Shown here: piece after piece, positions 57,087-64,000 of the stretch
Position numbering within the stretch: position 1 is the first letter of the stretch
Layout: each line of letters starts with the position of its first letter
Program-made: the position numbers and the translations under genes
Notes under the pieces: generated by a model
Seen by the model: the letters and a program-made list of their open reading frames with translations, nothing else
The model's database searches: none
What the model was told of the DNA's origin: nothing
Assembly (NCBI RefSeq): GCF_000067205.1
Contig: NC_010170.1
Span: 4,402,001-4,466,000, forward strand
Direction: 5' to 3'
DNA: 64,000 bases
DNA from: Bordetella petrii
Lineage (GTDB): Bacteria; Pseudomonadota; Gammaproteobacteria; Burkholderiales; Burkholderiaceae_B

Positions 57087-58019
57087 CTACCCGAGCGGCT
57101 TGACCTCCTCCAGCAAGGCCAGCATGTCGTCCATGCGCGCGTCGACGGGATCCGCAGCGCGTGCTTGCCTGATCCAGTCCGCCAGCAGGCGTATGGTGGG
57201 CTGGTCGAACACAATGGTCAGCGGCACCTCCACGTCTAGCTTCTGGCGGATCTGCGCCGCCACCTTGACCGCGCTCAGCGAATGGCCACCCGCGTCCAAG
57301 AAGTTGCGCGTCACCCCCACCCGCTCGACCTCCAGCACGCTGCACCAGATCGCCGCAAGCTTACGCTCGATCTCGTCGGCAGGCCCGACTTCGTCCGTGT
57401 CGTCCAGTGACACCAGGTCCACTGCCGGCAAGGCACGCCGATCAAGCTTGCCGTTTTCAGTGAGCGGTAGGCGCGCCAACGGCACCAGCTGCGCCGGCAC
57501 CATGTAGCCCGGCACAACCTGGCGTAGCGCCTGACGCAGGTGATCCAGCGCGGTGGCGTCAAAAAGACCAGCTTGCAGCGCGGCCCCCTGCCTGACCGCG
57601 ACCACGTAGGCCACCAGCCTCTGCGCTTCGTCCTCGCCCTGTACCACTGCCACTGCGTCGGCTACGCCGTCGAGCTGCTTCAGAGCGGCCTCGACCTCGC
57701 CGATCTCGATGCGGAAACCGCGCAGCTTGACTTGAGTGTCTATGCGTCCCAGGTATTCCAGCCCGCCGCCCGATACCTGTCGTACAAGGTCCCCGGTGCG
57801 GTAGAGGCGAGCGCCCTGCGCACCCTGCGGATCGGGTACGAAGCGCTCGGCGCTAAGCCCAGGCCGTCCCAGATAGCCTCGCGCCAGCCCCGGCCCGGCC
57901 ACGTACAGTTCGCCCTCGAAACGGGGCGGCACCGGCTCCAGGTTGGCGTCGAGCACGTGTGCATGCAGATCGGGCAGCGGCACGCCGATACGGCGGGACG
58001 CGGCATGCACCTCGTCAGG
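57087..58019 (-). pseudogene. NRPS, 3' part: end of A domain and PCP
   Basis: Downstream of an in-frame TAG at 58020-58022 the same frame continues PDEVHAASRRIGVPLPDL, so one nonsense codon splits a single NRPS gene; a GTG at 58010 could restart translation. Motifs are A7-A8 (YRTGDLVRQ, GRIDTQVKLRGFRIE), A10 (LTENGKLDRRALP with catalytic Lys) and the carrier-protein site DAGGHSLSAVKVAA with the phosphopantetheine Ser. It ends 70 residues later with no thioesterase or further module. Confidence 0.88.
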
Positions 58020-60053
58020 CTACACAGGATGGTGGGTGACGTGCACCGTTGTTTCGGTAATGCCGTACATGTTGACCAACGCTGGTGCGTTCTCGCCCAT
58101 CTCCTCGAACCAGCGCACCAGGCTGCGCGGATCGAGTGTCTCACCGCCGAAGATCACGTAGCGCAGCGGCACTGCACGCAGGCGCACATAGACGCCGGGC
58201 ACGTCCAACAATTGACGAAAAGCCGAAGGCGTCTGGTTCAGCACCGTAACTTGCTCGCGCTCCAGCAGCGCCAGCAAGTCCTCCGGCGAGCGGCTGTTCT
58301 GAAACGGTACGATCACGAGGCGGCCGCCGTGGCCCAACGCGCCAAAGATCTCCCATACGGAGAAATCAAAGGCGTAGCTGTGGAACAGCGTCCATACGTC
58401 CTGCGCGCCGAAGTCGAAGCGCACCCGAGCAGCGTTGAATAGCCGCTGCACGTTTGCGTGGGTCAACAAAGCGCCCTTGGGCTGACCGGTGGAGCCAGAA
58501 GTATAAATGCAATAAGCAAGCTGACTTGGATGCACCGACAGGTCTAGATTGGCCGCGGTATCGATCTCGGTGTTAGTCAGGTCGCTCGCTCGGGCCCAAC
58601 CGCTACTCTCGGCGTGCGTGTCATCCCCTGTCAGCACATCCAACTTCAGTAACGGCAGCTCAGGCGCCAAGCCGATCAGTGTGCCAGCGTAGTGGGCGTG
58701 AGCCAAGATCACCGTGGGTTGGGCATCCTGAAGCAGGTAGGCCAGACGCTGCGCCGGGTAATCCGGATCTAGCGGCAGATAGGCGCCACCGGCCTTGAGC
58801 GTGGCCAGAATGGCGACGATCAGGTCGTGCGAACGCCCCAACGCCAGTCCCACTAGACGGTCTGGTCCCACGCCGACCGCCACCAACCGGCGCGCCAGCC
58901 GATTTGCACGCGCGTTGAGCTCGCCATAGCTCAGTGCCTGACCCTCACATACCACAGCCACGGCGTGTGGCGTGCGCGTGGCCCAATGCTCCACCGCCCG
59001 ATGCAGCCCCCCCAACTCTGCGTCCGAATTCACGATATCGACATGCGGCAGCGCAGGCGCATCCTTCGCCGGAAGCGCCACGGCCGATATCGCAGCCGGG
59101 ACCACCATGGAGTCTCGAGCATCTGGCACATGCTGCGTGAACGCTATCTCGCCCAGCAACCGGCCACCGCCCTCCACCCATGTCTCCAGAACCCGCTGCA
59201 TGCGCTCGAAGATGGCGCCTGCCTGAGCCGCATCCAGCGCGCTGCCTTCGTGCAGGATGAGAAAGCGCATGCTCTCCTCAGGCCACACGATCACGGTGAG
59301 AGGATAGCCGTTACGGTGCTGCGACTGTACCCGGCTCACTCCCAGGTGCTCCAAGTCGCGCTGCAATGATTCTCCCACCGGATGATTCTCGAACACGAAA
59401 ATCACGTCGAACAGCGGCAGACCGCGCGGCACCGAACTGCACGCATGGATGTCCACCAATGGCAGGAAAGCATTGTCACGCAACTGCAGATTCTCCTGCT
59501 GCAACGCGCGCAGCCAATCACCCGTCTCGCTCATGGCGGGCAACGCCATTGCCAGCGGCACCGTGTTGATGAATAGCCCCTTCATATCGAGGATGCCAGG
59601 CAGCGGCGCGTGGCGCCCAGCCACGGTCACGCCGAGCACCGGTTGGCCGCGCCGCACCACGCTAGCGAGCGCAAGCAAGGTCGCGCCTTGCACCACGGTG
59701 TTGAGTGTCACGCGCTGTGTCTGAGCATAACGCGCGAGTTTCCCGGTCAGTTCCGACGTGAAGCTGCGTTCAAGTCGGCCCAGTCCCGGCGCAGTCCCGT
59801 CCAGCGGCCGCACCGCGCGTGCTAGCAGCAGCGGCTCATGCAGCGCCACCAATGCACGCCGCCAATAGGCCTGGGCGGCCGGGCGGTCCTGCCCAGCCTG
59901 CCACTGCACGTAGGCATGGAAGGGCGTGACGGTGGGCAGCTGAGCCGTTTCGCCTGCCAGGCGCCGATGGCAGCCTTCACCGCGCTGCGTGGCTCCTAGA
60001 ATCCGGCCGATGTCTTTGCCCTGGGAGGGCTTCTCGCAAAGAAACAGCCGCAT
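58020..60053 (-). pseudogene. Chimera: topB start fused in frame to a truncated NRPS (C-A)
   Basis: Residues 1-28 (MRLFLCEKPSQGKDIGRILG, then ATQRGEGC) are the N-terminus of the ICE topoisomerase III. From about residue 29 the frame is an NRPS condensation domain entered past its middle, so the catalytic HHxxxDG is absent. An adenylation domain follows with YTSGSTGQPKGALLTHANV (A3) and FHSYAFDFSVWEIFGAL (A4). The specificity residues read D-F-W-N-I-G-M-V-H plus Lys, the known threonine code. The frame ends at an amber codon after VTHHPV. The module most likely once loaded L-threonine into a peptide siderophore. Confidence 0.9.
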
Positions 60054-60262
60054 GTCCGTCCATCCGATTCCCGTAGTTCATGAGTTGCTGGGATCGAGGA
60101 TGCCGAGCGCCGCCCCTGGCAGCAGCAAACAAGCCGCATGCGGCGGCAACCGCTTTCACGCCGATGAAATGGCATGTACGGAGGAAGGCGCGTGGCCAGA
60201 CGTGTGCGGGCCGATAGCCACGATTTCCTGGATCGCCTGGAAGTCGGTGGACGTTGGTGGAG

Positions 60263-60328
60263 CTATCCCCTGGGGATAGTTCGCAGCGCATGGAGGGCGG
60301 CGAAGCACTGCAGCAGCCGCCCTCCATG
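60263..60328. repeat. Two hairpins at the 3' end of ssb
   Basis: CTATCCCC-T-GGGGATAG (60263-60279) and a perfect 13-bp stem CATGGAGGGCGGC / GCCGCCCTCCATG with a 14-base loop (60289-60328) lie side by side. They overlap the last codons of ssb and precede a 210-base gap to the topB start that holds no convincing gene. They could be terminators or the trace of a lost element. Confidence 0.6.
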
Positions 60329-60775
60329 TACGGTCACTTCCTGCGCTTCGTTTCCTTCGGTGCCGCTGGTTCCTGGGTGGCCTGGGGGCTTCGGCTCTGC
60401 CTCCTGTGGCTTCGGGCTGAGGGTGACGTACTCGATGCGGTACGGCAGGATGCCGACACTGCGCGCGTTGATCTGCCAAGTCTCACGCGGCTGATCTTCG
60501 TTGTCGGTCCAGGGGGCGCGCTCCATGCGGCCGACGACCAGCACCCGCATGCCCTTCTGGTAGAGTTGCTGCCAGCGGTCGGCGTCGTGGTGCCAGAGTT
60601 CCACCGGCGCCCAGAAGCCGCCGCGGTCCTCGAACTCGCCGCCTTTGGTGGGAACGGGGTTGTCGAAGTACACGTTCAGCCGGAGCAACCGGCGAGGATC
60701 GTCGTTGCCGTTGGGGAATTCGCGGTACTCGGGAGGCGAGCCGATGTTGCCCTCGCCGATGAATTGTGTGCTCAT
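60263..60775 (-). CDS. ssb: ICE single-stranded DNA-binding protein, altered C-terminus
   Basis: A 170-residue protein with an OB-fold N-terminal part (VYFDNPVPTKGGEFEDRGGF, WQQLYQKGMRVLVVGRMER, RTWQI-like RETWQINARSVG) typical of the PFGI-1-class ICE SSB. After about residue 140 (GNEAQE) the sequence becomes VTVHGGRLLQCF and ends RTIPRG, without the acidic DDxPF tip that SSBs use to recruit partners. The tail coincides with a strong hairpin, so it was probably rearranged. It starts right after the DUF3158-like gene. Confidence 0.82.
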   Translation of the reverse strand: MSTQFIGEGNIGSPPEYREFPNGNDDPRRLLRLNVYFDNPVPTKGGEFEDRGGFWAPVELWHHDADRWQQLYQKGMRVLVVGRMERAPWTDNEDQPRETWQINARSVGILPYRIEYVTLSPKPQEAEPKPPGHPGTSGTEGNEAQEVTVHGGRLLQCFAALHALRTIPRG

Positions 60776-61376
60776 GTTGATATCTCCGTGGTGGTTGAAA
60801 TACCCGTGCCTCGCTGAACACGGGTGCGTGCTCGGATGTCTGGCGCAATCGCCGATCGCGCATTGCGGGTGGGGTGGACTTGAGCCGGCGCAGGTAGGTG
60901 TCGTCCGCCTGCGCGGCCTTGCTGGCGCATTCCTGTGCTTGCCTGCCCAGGGTGTGCAGCAGGCTGATCTGCATGTTCAGCGTGATGCGCCGCAGCTCGA
61001 TCGCGTGCAGATCGGCCAGCAGGTTGACCGGCGTGCTGGTGCTCGCTATCAGCGCCTGCCACAGGGCCACGCCCATGGCCGATCGATCGTGCTTGCGCCA
61101 GCGTAGAAAGGTCGTTCCTGCGCCAGTGGTCTGCTGGGCCAGCTCGACGGGAAGCAGGTGGAAGGGATGCCCGCACGCCTGTGGCAGCACCTGTCGCTGC
61201 GCCAGGGCGATCAACTCGTCGCGCATGGCGAAGCACTGGTTGGCCCAGGCCTCGAAGTCCCCTTTACCTTTAAAAGGCCTTAAAAGGCCTTTTAGAGAGG
61301 CCGCGTGTTCCAGCCGCATGAAGGCTGGCTGTTCCAGACCACGGAAGTAGCGCAGTTCGCGGTTCGGGGCGCTCAT
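60483..61376 (-). CDS. DUF3158-like ICE protein, 3' end out of frame
   Basis: From ATG 61376 (overlapping the parB stop by 4 bases) the frame gives about 170 family-like residues (RELRYFRGLEQPAFMRLEHA, then FLRWRKHDRSAMGVALWQAL), as in the ICE gene between parB and ssb. The frame then runs on across the start of ssb to 60483, composed of Arg-rich shadow sequence. A second frame ends in TGA exactly at the ssb ATG, which is where the gene would normally stop. A small frameshift in the last 30 codons is therefore likely. Confidence 0.65.
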   Translation of the reverse strand: MSAPNRELRYFRGLEQPAFMRLEHAASLKGLLRPFKGKGDFEAWANQCFAMRDELIALAQRQVLPQACGHPFHLLPVELAQQTTGAGTTFLRWRKHDRSAMGVALWQALIASTSTPVNLLADLHAIELRRITLNMQISLLHTLGRQAQECASKAAQADDTYLRRLKSTPPAMRDRRLRQTSEHAPVFSEARVFQPPRRYQHEHTIHRRGQHRLASRVPRIPQRQRRSSPVAPAERVLRQPRSHQRRRVRGPRRLLGAGGTLAPRRRPLAATLPEGHAGAGRRPHGARPLDRQRRSAA

Positions 61377-63010
61377 GCCTGTTCGTCCTCGCCGGTGCTG
61401 GCCTCGGCCAGATCTGCGGCAGCGCTTTCGTCGGTGGGAGGTGCGGCTGCGGCAGCGCTATCACTGCGCTGTTGCAGGCCGGGGCGCACGACGGGCGGCG
61501 CAAACTTCGAGCGGCGAGCGCCTTCGAGCACGTCCTGCGGCAGGTCCCCGAACTTCTCCAGCGCCGCCCGCGCTGCGGCGTTCTTGGCCGCGAACCCGAT
61601 ACCATCAGAACGATCCTCGACACACGCGTCCAGGTCGGCCTCGCCCGCGATCTCGCGCGCGAACTGCGCGATGTGGATGCGCAGGCGATCGGGTGTGTCG
61701 AGGCCAGGGTCGATATGCCAGATGTCCGAGATGGGATAGAGGCCACCGGCCTGCACGGGAATCGACTGCAGCACGTTGGCCGAGAAGTCGGGCGGAAGCG
61801 CATCGCCCAGATGATCGGCGACCATGCGTTGGATGGACTGGAGCCGCTCCGTCGTGGGTGCCGGAGAGATGATGTGCTCGTCAAGCAGATCGCCAGCCGC
61901 TGCCGCAGGACTGGCCGCGAATGCCTCGCGCGGGGCCCCGTCGTCCTGGGGCCTTGTCGGCGCGGCGGCAGAGAGGCCGGCAGCAGGTGCCGGTGTAGCG
62001 GTGGACGGTGCCGGTTCGATTGGCGGCCGTGCGATGGCCCCAGGGTCAGGCAATGCCGGCGGCGCCGATGGCGGGGTGGGGTCGCTGACCAGGGCGCGGT
62101 GGCGGCTCTCGGATTCGGTCAGGTCCAGGGCAAGCACGTCATAGTCGATGCCCAGCAGCTCGGACATCTGACCGATCAACTCGTCCTGCACACGCTGCGG
62201 CGAGAACTCGTCCTGCACACGCTGCGGCGAGAACTCGTCGGCCTGGGCGTCGAACTGCGACAGCACTTCCAGAAAGAAGCTGTCGAAGTCCAGCGGCAGG
62301 GAGCGGCCCTTGGCATAGTGCTCCCATGTGCGCTCGCTGGCTTTGCGCATGACCGATAGCCGCTCGACCTGGTGGCGACCGAGGCCACCATAGAGCACGG
62401 TCGGGATCGCGGGCAGCAGGTAGCGCACTGCATCGGCCATGCGGCTGATGTGCGACTGCTGCACGGGGAAACCGTCGGCGGCCAGGCTGCGGGCCAGCTC
62501 GGACTGGCTCAGGGTGGTGTTGCTTTCCGCTTCATAGAACTCGCGGGCTTTCTCGATGCCCAGGGCGCGCTCGATAAACGTGAGGCCGCCGCGTAGTTCG
62601 TTCTCGGCGAGGTGCCCGGTCAGCGCGACGATCTCTCCGCGCGCTGGCCACGGCCGGAACAGGCACGATATGCGGAAAAAGCGTTCGTCCTTGGTCTCCG
62701 CCCAGAGTTCACGCAGGATCGCCAGCCTGGTGTTGCCGCCGTTGCGGATGATGTAGTGCGCCTCGCCAGGACGGCGTGTGATGGCGGGCGCAGCATCCAG
62801 GCCACGCTCGCGGATGGAAGCCTTGATTTCATCGTAGGCCGAGTTGCGCTTTTTGCGCGGGTCGTGGTCGTAGGGCCGCAACTGATCCAGTGTCACGACC
62901 ATCGGTGTGTCGGCGATCGGGTCGCTCAAGGTCGTGGCCGATGGCCCACTTCGCTCGAACCCGGCGGCAAGCAGCTTGCCGGCCATGTCGTGGGAGGTCA
63001 TCTCAGCCAT
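61373..63010 (-). CDS. ParB-family partition protein of the ICE
   Basis: A 545-residue ParB-like protein. The ParB/Srx-type N-terminal domain has LRPYDHDPRKKRNSAYDEI and the nucleotide-binding-like IIRNGGNTRLAIL, and a central HTH is LSQSELARSLAADGFPVQQS. A long Ala/Pro-rich linker (residues ~340-420) leads to a C-terminal domain. It starts inside the 3' end of the HicA-like ORF. It partitions or stabilises the excised ICE with ParA. It carries a 27-bp in-frame duplication. Confidence 0.9.
   Translation of the reverse strand: MAEMTSHDMAGKLLAAGFERSGPSATTLSDPIADTPMVVTLDQLRPYDHDPRKKRNSAYDEIKASIRERGLDAAPAITRRPGEAHYIIRNGGNTRLAILRELWAETKDERFFRISCLFRPWPARGEIVALTGHLAENELRGGLTFIERALGIEKAREFYEAESNTTLSQSELARSLAADGFPVQQSHISRMADAVRYLLPAIPTVLYGGLGRHQVERLSVMRKASERTWEHYAKGRSLPLDFDSFFLEVLSQFDAQADEFSPQRVQDEFSPQRVQDELIGQMSELLGIDYDVLALDLTESESRHRALVSDPTPPSAPPALPDPGAIARPPIEPAPSTATPAPAAGLSAAAPTRPQDDGAPREAFAASPAAAAGDLLDEHIISPAPTTERLQSIQRMVADHLGDALPPDFSANVLQSIPVQAGGLYPISDIWHIDPGLDTPDRLRIHIAQFAREIAGEADLDACVEDRSDGIGFAAKNAAARAALEKFGDLPQDVLEGARRSKFAPPVVRPGLQQRSDSAAAAAPPTDESAAADLAEASTGEDEQA
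62180..62233. repeat. 27-bp tandem duplication in parB
   Basis: Two identical 27-base units (62180-62206, 62207-62233) encode the nonapeptide DEFSPQRVQ twice. The reading frame is kept, so it lengthens a linker after the DNA-binding region. Confidence 0.9.
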
Positions 63011-63263
63011 GGCCGCATCCCTCAGCGTTGGCAGGCCGGGCCATGCGCGCCTCGCGCTCGGCGCGGCGGATCTGCGCACGGGCGTTGAGGTCGGCCCGGT
63101 AGTCGCTCGCTGTCGAACTGGTATAGATGGCGGCGCAGCCGGCCTTGGTGAACTTGAGGTGTCCGCCCCGTGTGCGCTTCACGTGCCAGCCTTCGCTCAC
63201 CGCGAACTCGATCAGGGCGCGCAGCCGCTTGTGGCCACGGGACAGCTCATGTGCGTTCGCCAT
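63003..63263 (-). CDS. HicA-like small protein between parA and parB
   Basis: An 86-residue basic protein. The core GWHVKRTRGGHLKFTKAG followed by AAIYTSSTASDYRADLNARA resembles the dsRBD-like HicA mRNA-interferase fold, with His in the usual G-x-H position. No hicB antitoxin gene is next to it. It overlaps the parA stop by 17 bases and the parB start by 8, so it is an integral ICE-operon gene. A nucleic-acid-binding role is as likely as toxicity. Confidence 0.65.
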   Translation of the reverse strand: MANAHELSRGHKRLRALIEFAVSEGWHVKRTRGGHLKFTKAGCAAIYTSSTASDYRADLNARAQIRRAEREARMARPANAEGCGHG

Positions 63264-63990
63264 GGGGCCTCCCGGTTTCAATAGAACGGGAAGGACGGCC
63301 GGACACGAGGGCAAATCTGTCTTGCCACTGTGGGAACAGTTCGCCGGCGAGCGCGCGCATGGTGTCCAGCGCGGCGGGCGCGACTCTGCCCGGTGGCTGG
63401 CGATGTTCAATGCGATGCACCGGCAGGCCGCGGGTTGCGGCGCGCGGATAGGACTCGATGGCCGGCACGTCGGTGCCCAGCACGCGGATGCCCGTGTGAT
63501 CCTGAAACAAGTCGTGCAGCGCCTGCTGGATCAGCCGAGCGTTGGCAGACACGGGGTGAACACGATTGATGAGCAGCAGATGCAGCGGCGGGGGCGCGAT
63601 GTCCTCCAGCAACTGCATGGTACCGCGCCGCAGCTCACGGGCCGCGAGGATTTCCGGGGTCACGGGCGACAGCGCCAGGCTGGAGGCGAGCACCGCCATC
63701 TCCAACAGCACCGAGCGTGCACCCTGGGTGTCGATCAGCACCAGGTCCAGGCCCGCGACGACGGTATGGGACACGAACTGGTCGAGGTCGCGCTCGTTGA
63801 AGGCGAGCTGCTCGTAGATACCGCCCGGCGCGCGGTGAGCCAGTTCGTAATAGGAAGACAGCGTGGCCCGCACGTCGAGATCGAGCATCAGCACACGCAA
63901 TCCGGCGTCGGCGGCGAGGCCACCGAGATTGGCTGCCGAGGTGGTCTTGCCCACGCCGCCTTTGGTGGATATCACGGAGATTACCAGCAT
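63247..63990 (-). CDS. ParA/Soj-family ATPase of the ICE
   Basis: A 247-residue ParA-type ATPase. It has the deviant Walker A STKGGVGKTTSAANLGGLA, VLMLDLDVRATLSSYY (A') and LDLVLIDTQGARS (Walker B). It is the first ICE gene visible on the minus strand and begins the parA/hicA-like/parB/DUF3158/ssb/topB order of PFGI-1/clc-type elements. The upstream control genes lie outside the window. Confidence 0.94.
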   Translation of the reverse strand: MLVISVISTKGGVGKTTSAANLGGLAADAGLRVLMLDLDVRATLSSYYELAHRAPGGIYEQLAFNERDLDQFVSHTVVAGLDLVLIDTQGARSVLLEMAVLASSLALSPVTPEILAARELRRGTMQLLEDIAPPPLHLLLINRVHPVSANARLIQQALHDLFQDHTGIRVLGTDVPAIESYPRAATRGLPVHRIEHRQPPGRVAPAALDTMRALAGELFPQWQDRFALVSGRPSRSIETGRPHGERT

Positions 63991-64000
63991 GACGTGCTCC

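Overview
The window is GC-rich bacterial DNA that looks like a betaproteobacterium of the Alcaligenaceae (Achromobacter/Bordetella-like). The main clues are several Bug-type (tripartite tricarboxylate) solute receptors next to LysR regulators, CoA-transferase and catabolic genes, a PntAB pair, and a PFGI-1/clc-type integrative conjugative element (ICE) backbone. No rRNA, tRNA or CRISPR array was recognised. The species cannot be fixed from the sequence alone.

Positions 1-15.7 kb are ordinary chromosome-like metabolism. They hold a CaiB-type CoA-transferase (cut by the window edge), two Bug receptors, LysR and Lrp regulators, a LysE/RhtB exporter, a BisC-like molybdoenzyme, a four-gene minus-strand set (cystathionine-lyase-like, DapA-like, SDR, Bug) and pntAB.

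From about 15.9 kb the window becomes a mosaic of accessory pieces joined at broken genes. Positions 15.9-22 kb hold a LysR gene, a BrxR/CapW-like WYL regulator, and a PLD/SNF2-type helicase whose 3' end is replaced by the 3' part of a TerY-like vWA gene. A WXG100-like small protein and a stub cut by an IS5 element follow. Positions 23-25 kb hold scoB without scoA and a thiolase. Two near-identical direct copies of an 826-bp IS427-group element (25.2-26.0 and 43.1-44.0 kb) bracket about 17 kb. That segment carries an RND efflux operon co-directional with a universal stress protein and two TetR genes, two further TetR genes, and a catabolic cluster (FAH-family hydrolase, alpha/beta hydrolase, amidohydrolase, a Bug gene cut by a third partial IS copy, GntR, two aldo/keto reductases).

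Positions 44-64 kb are a decayed ICE read on the minus strand: parA, a HicA-like ORF, parB, a DUF3158-like gene, ssb, the first ~28 codons of topB, then (after cargo) the end of a TIGR03759-like gene, a transglycosylase and a frameshifted, truncated traD. Between the topB stub and the TIGR03759-like fragment lies a 13.2-kb siderophore cargo. It contains NRPS remnants with a readable threonine code, an AraC regulator, a TonB receptor, FhuD/FhuB/FhuC-like uptake genes, a cyclic-peptide-type ABC exporter and a truncated flavin amine oxidase, with two Fur-box-like sites. Both cargo ends are truncated genes fused to ICE genes, so the cargo arrived, or was trimmed, by a rearrangement that destroyed genes on both sides.

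The part most likely to be under-described is the WYL regulator / PLD-helicase // vWA / WXG100-like block at 17.2-22 kb. It is two defence- or stress-type modules fused and cut, and intact relatives elsewhere should show the full systems.
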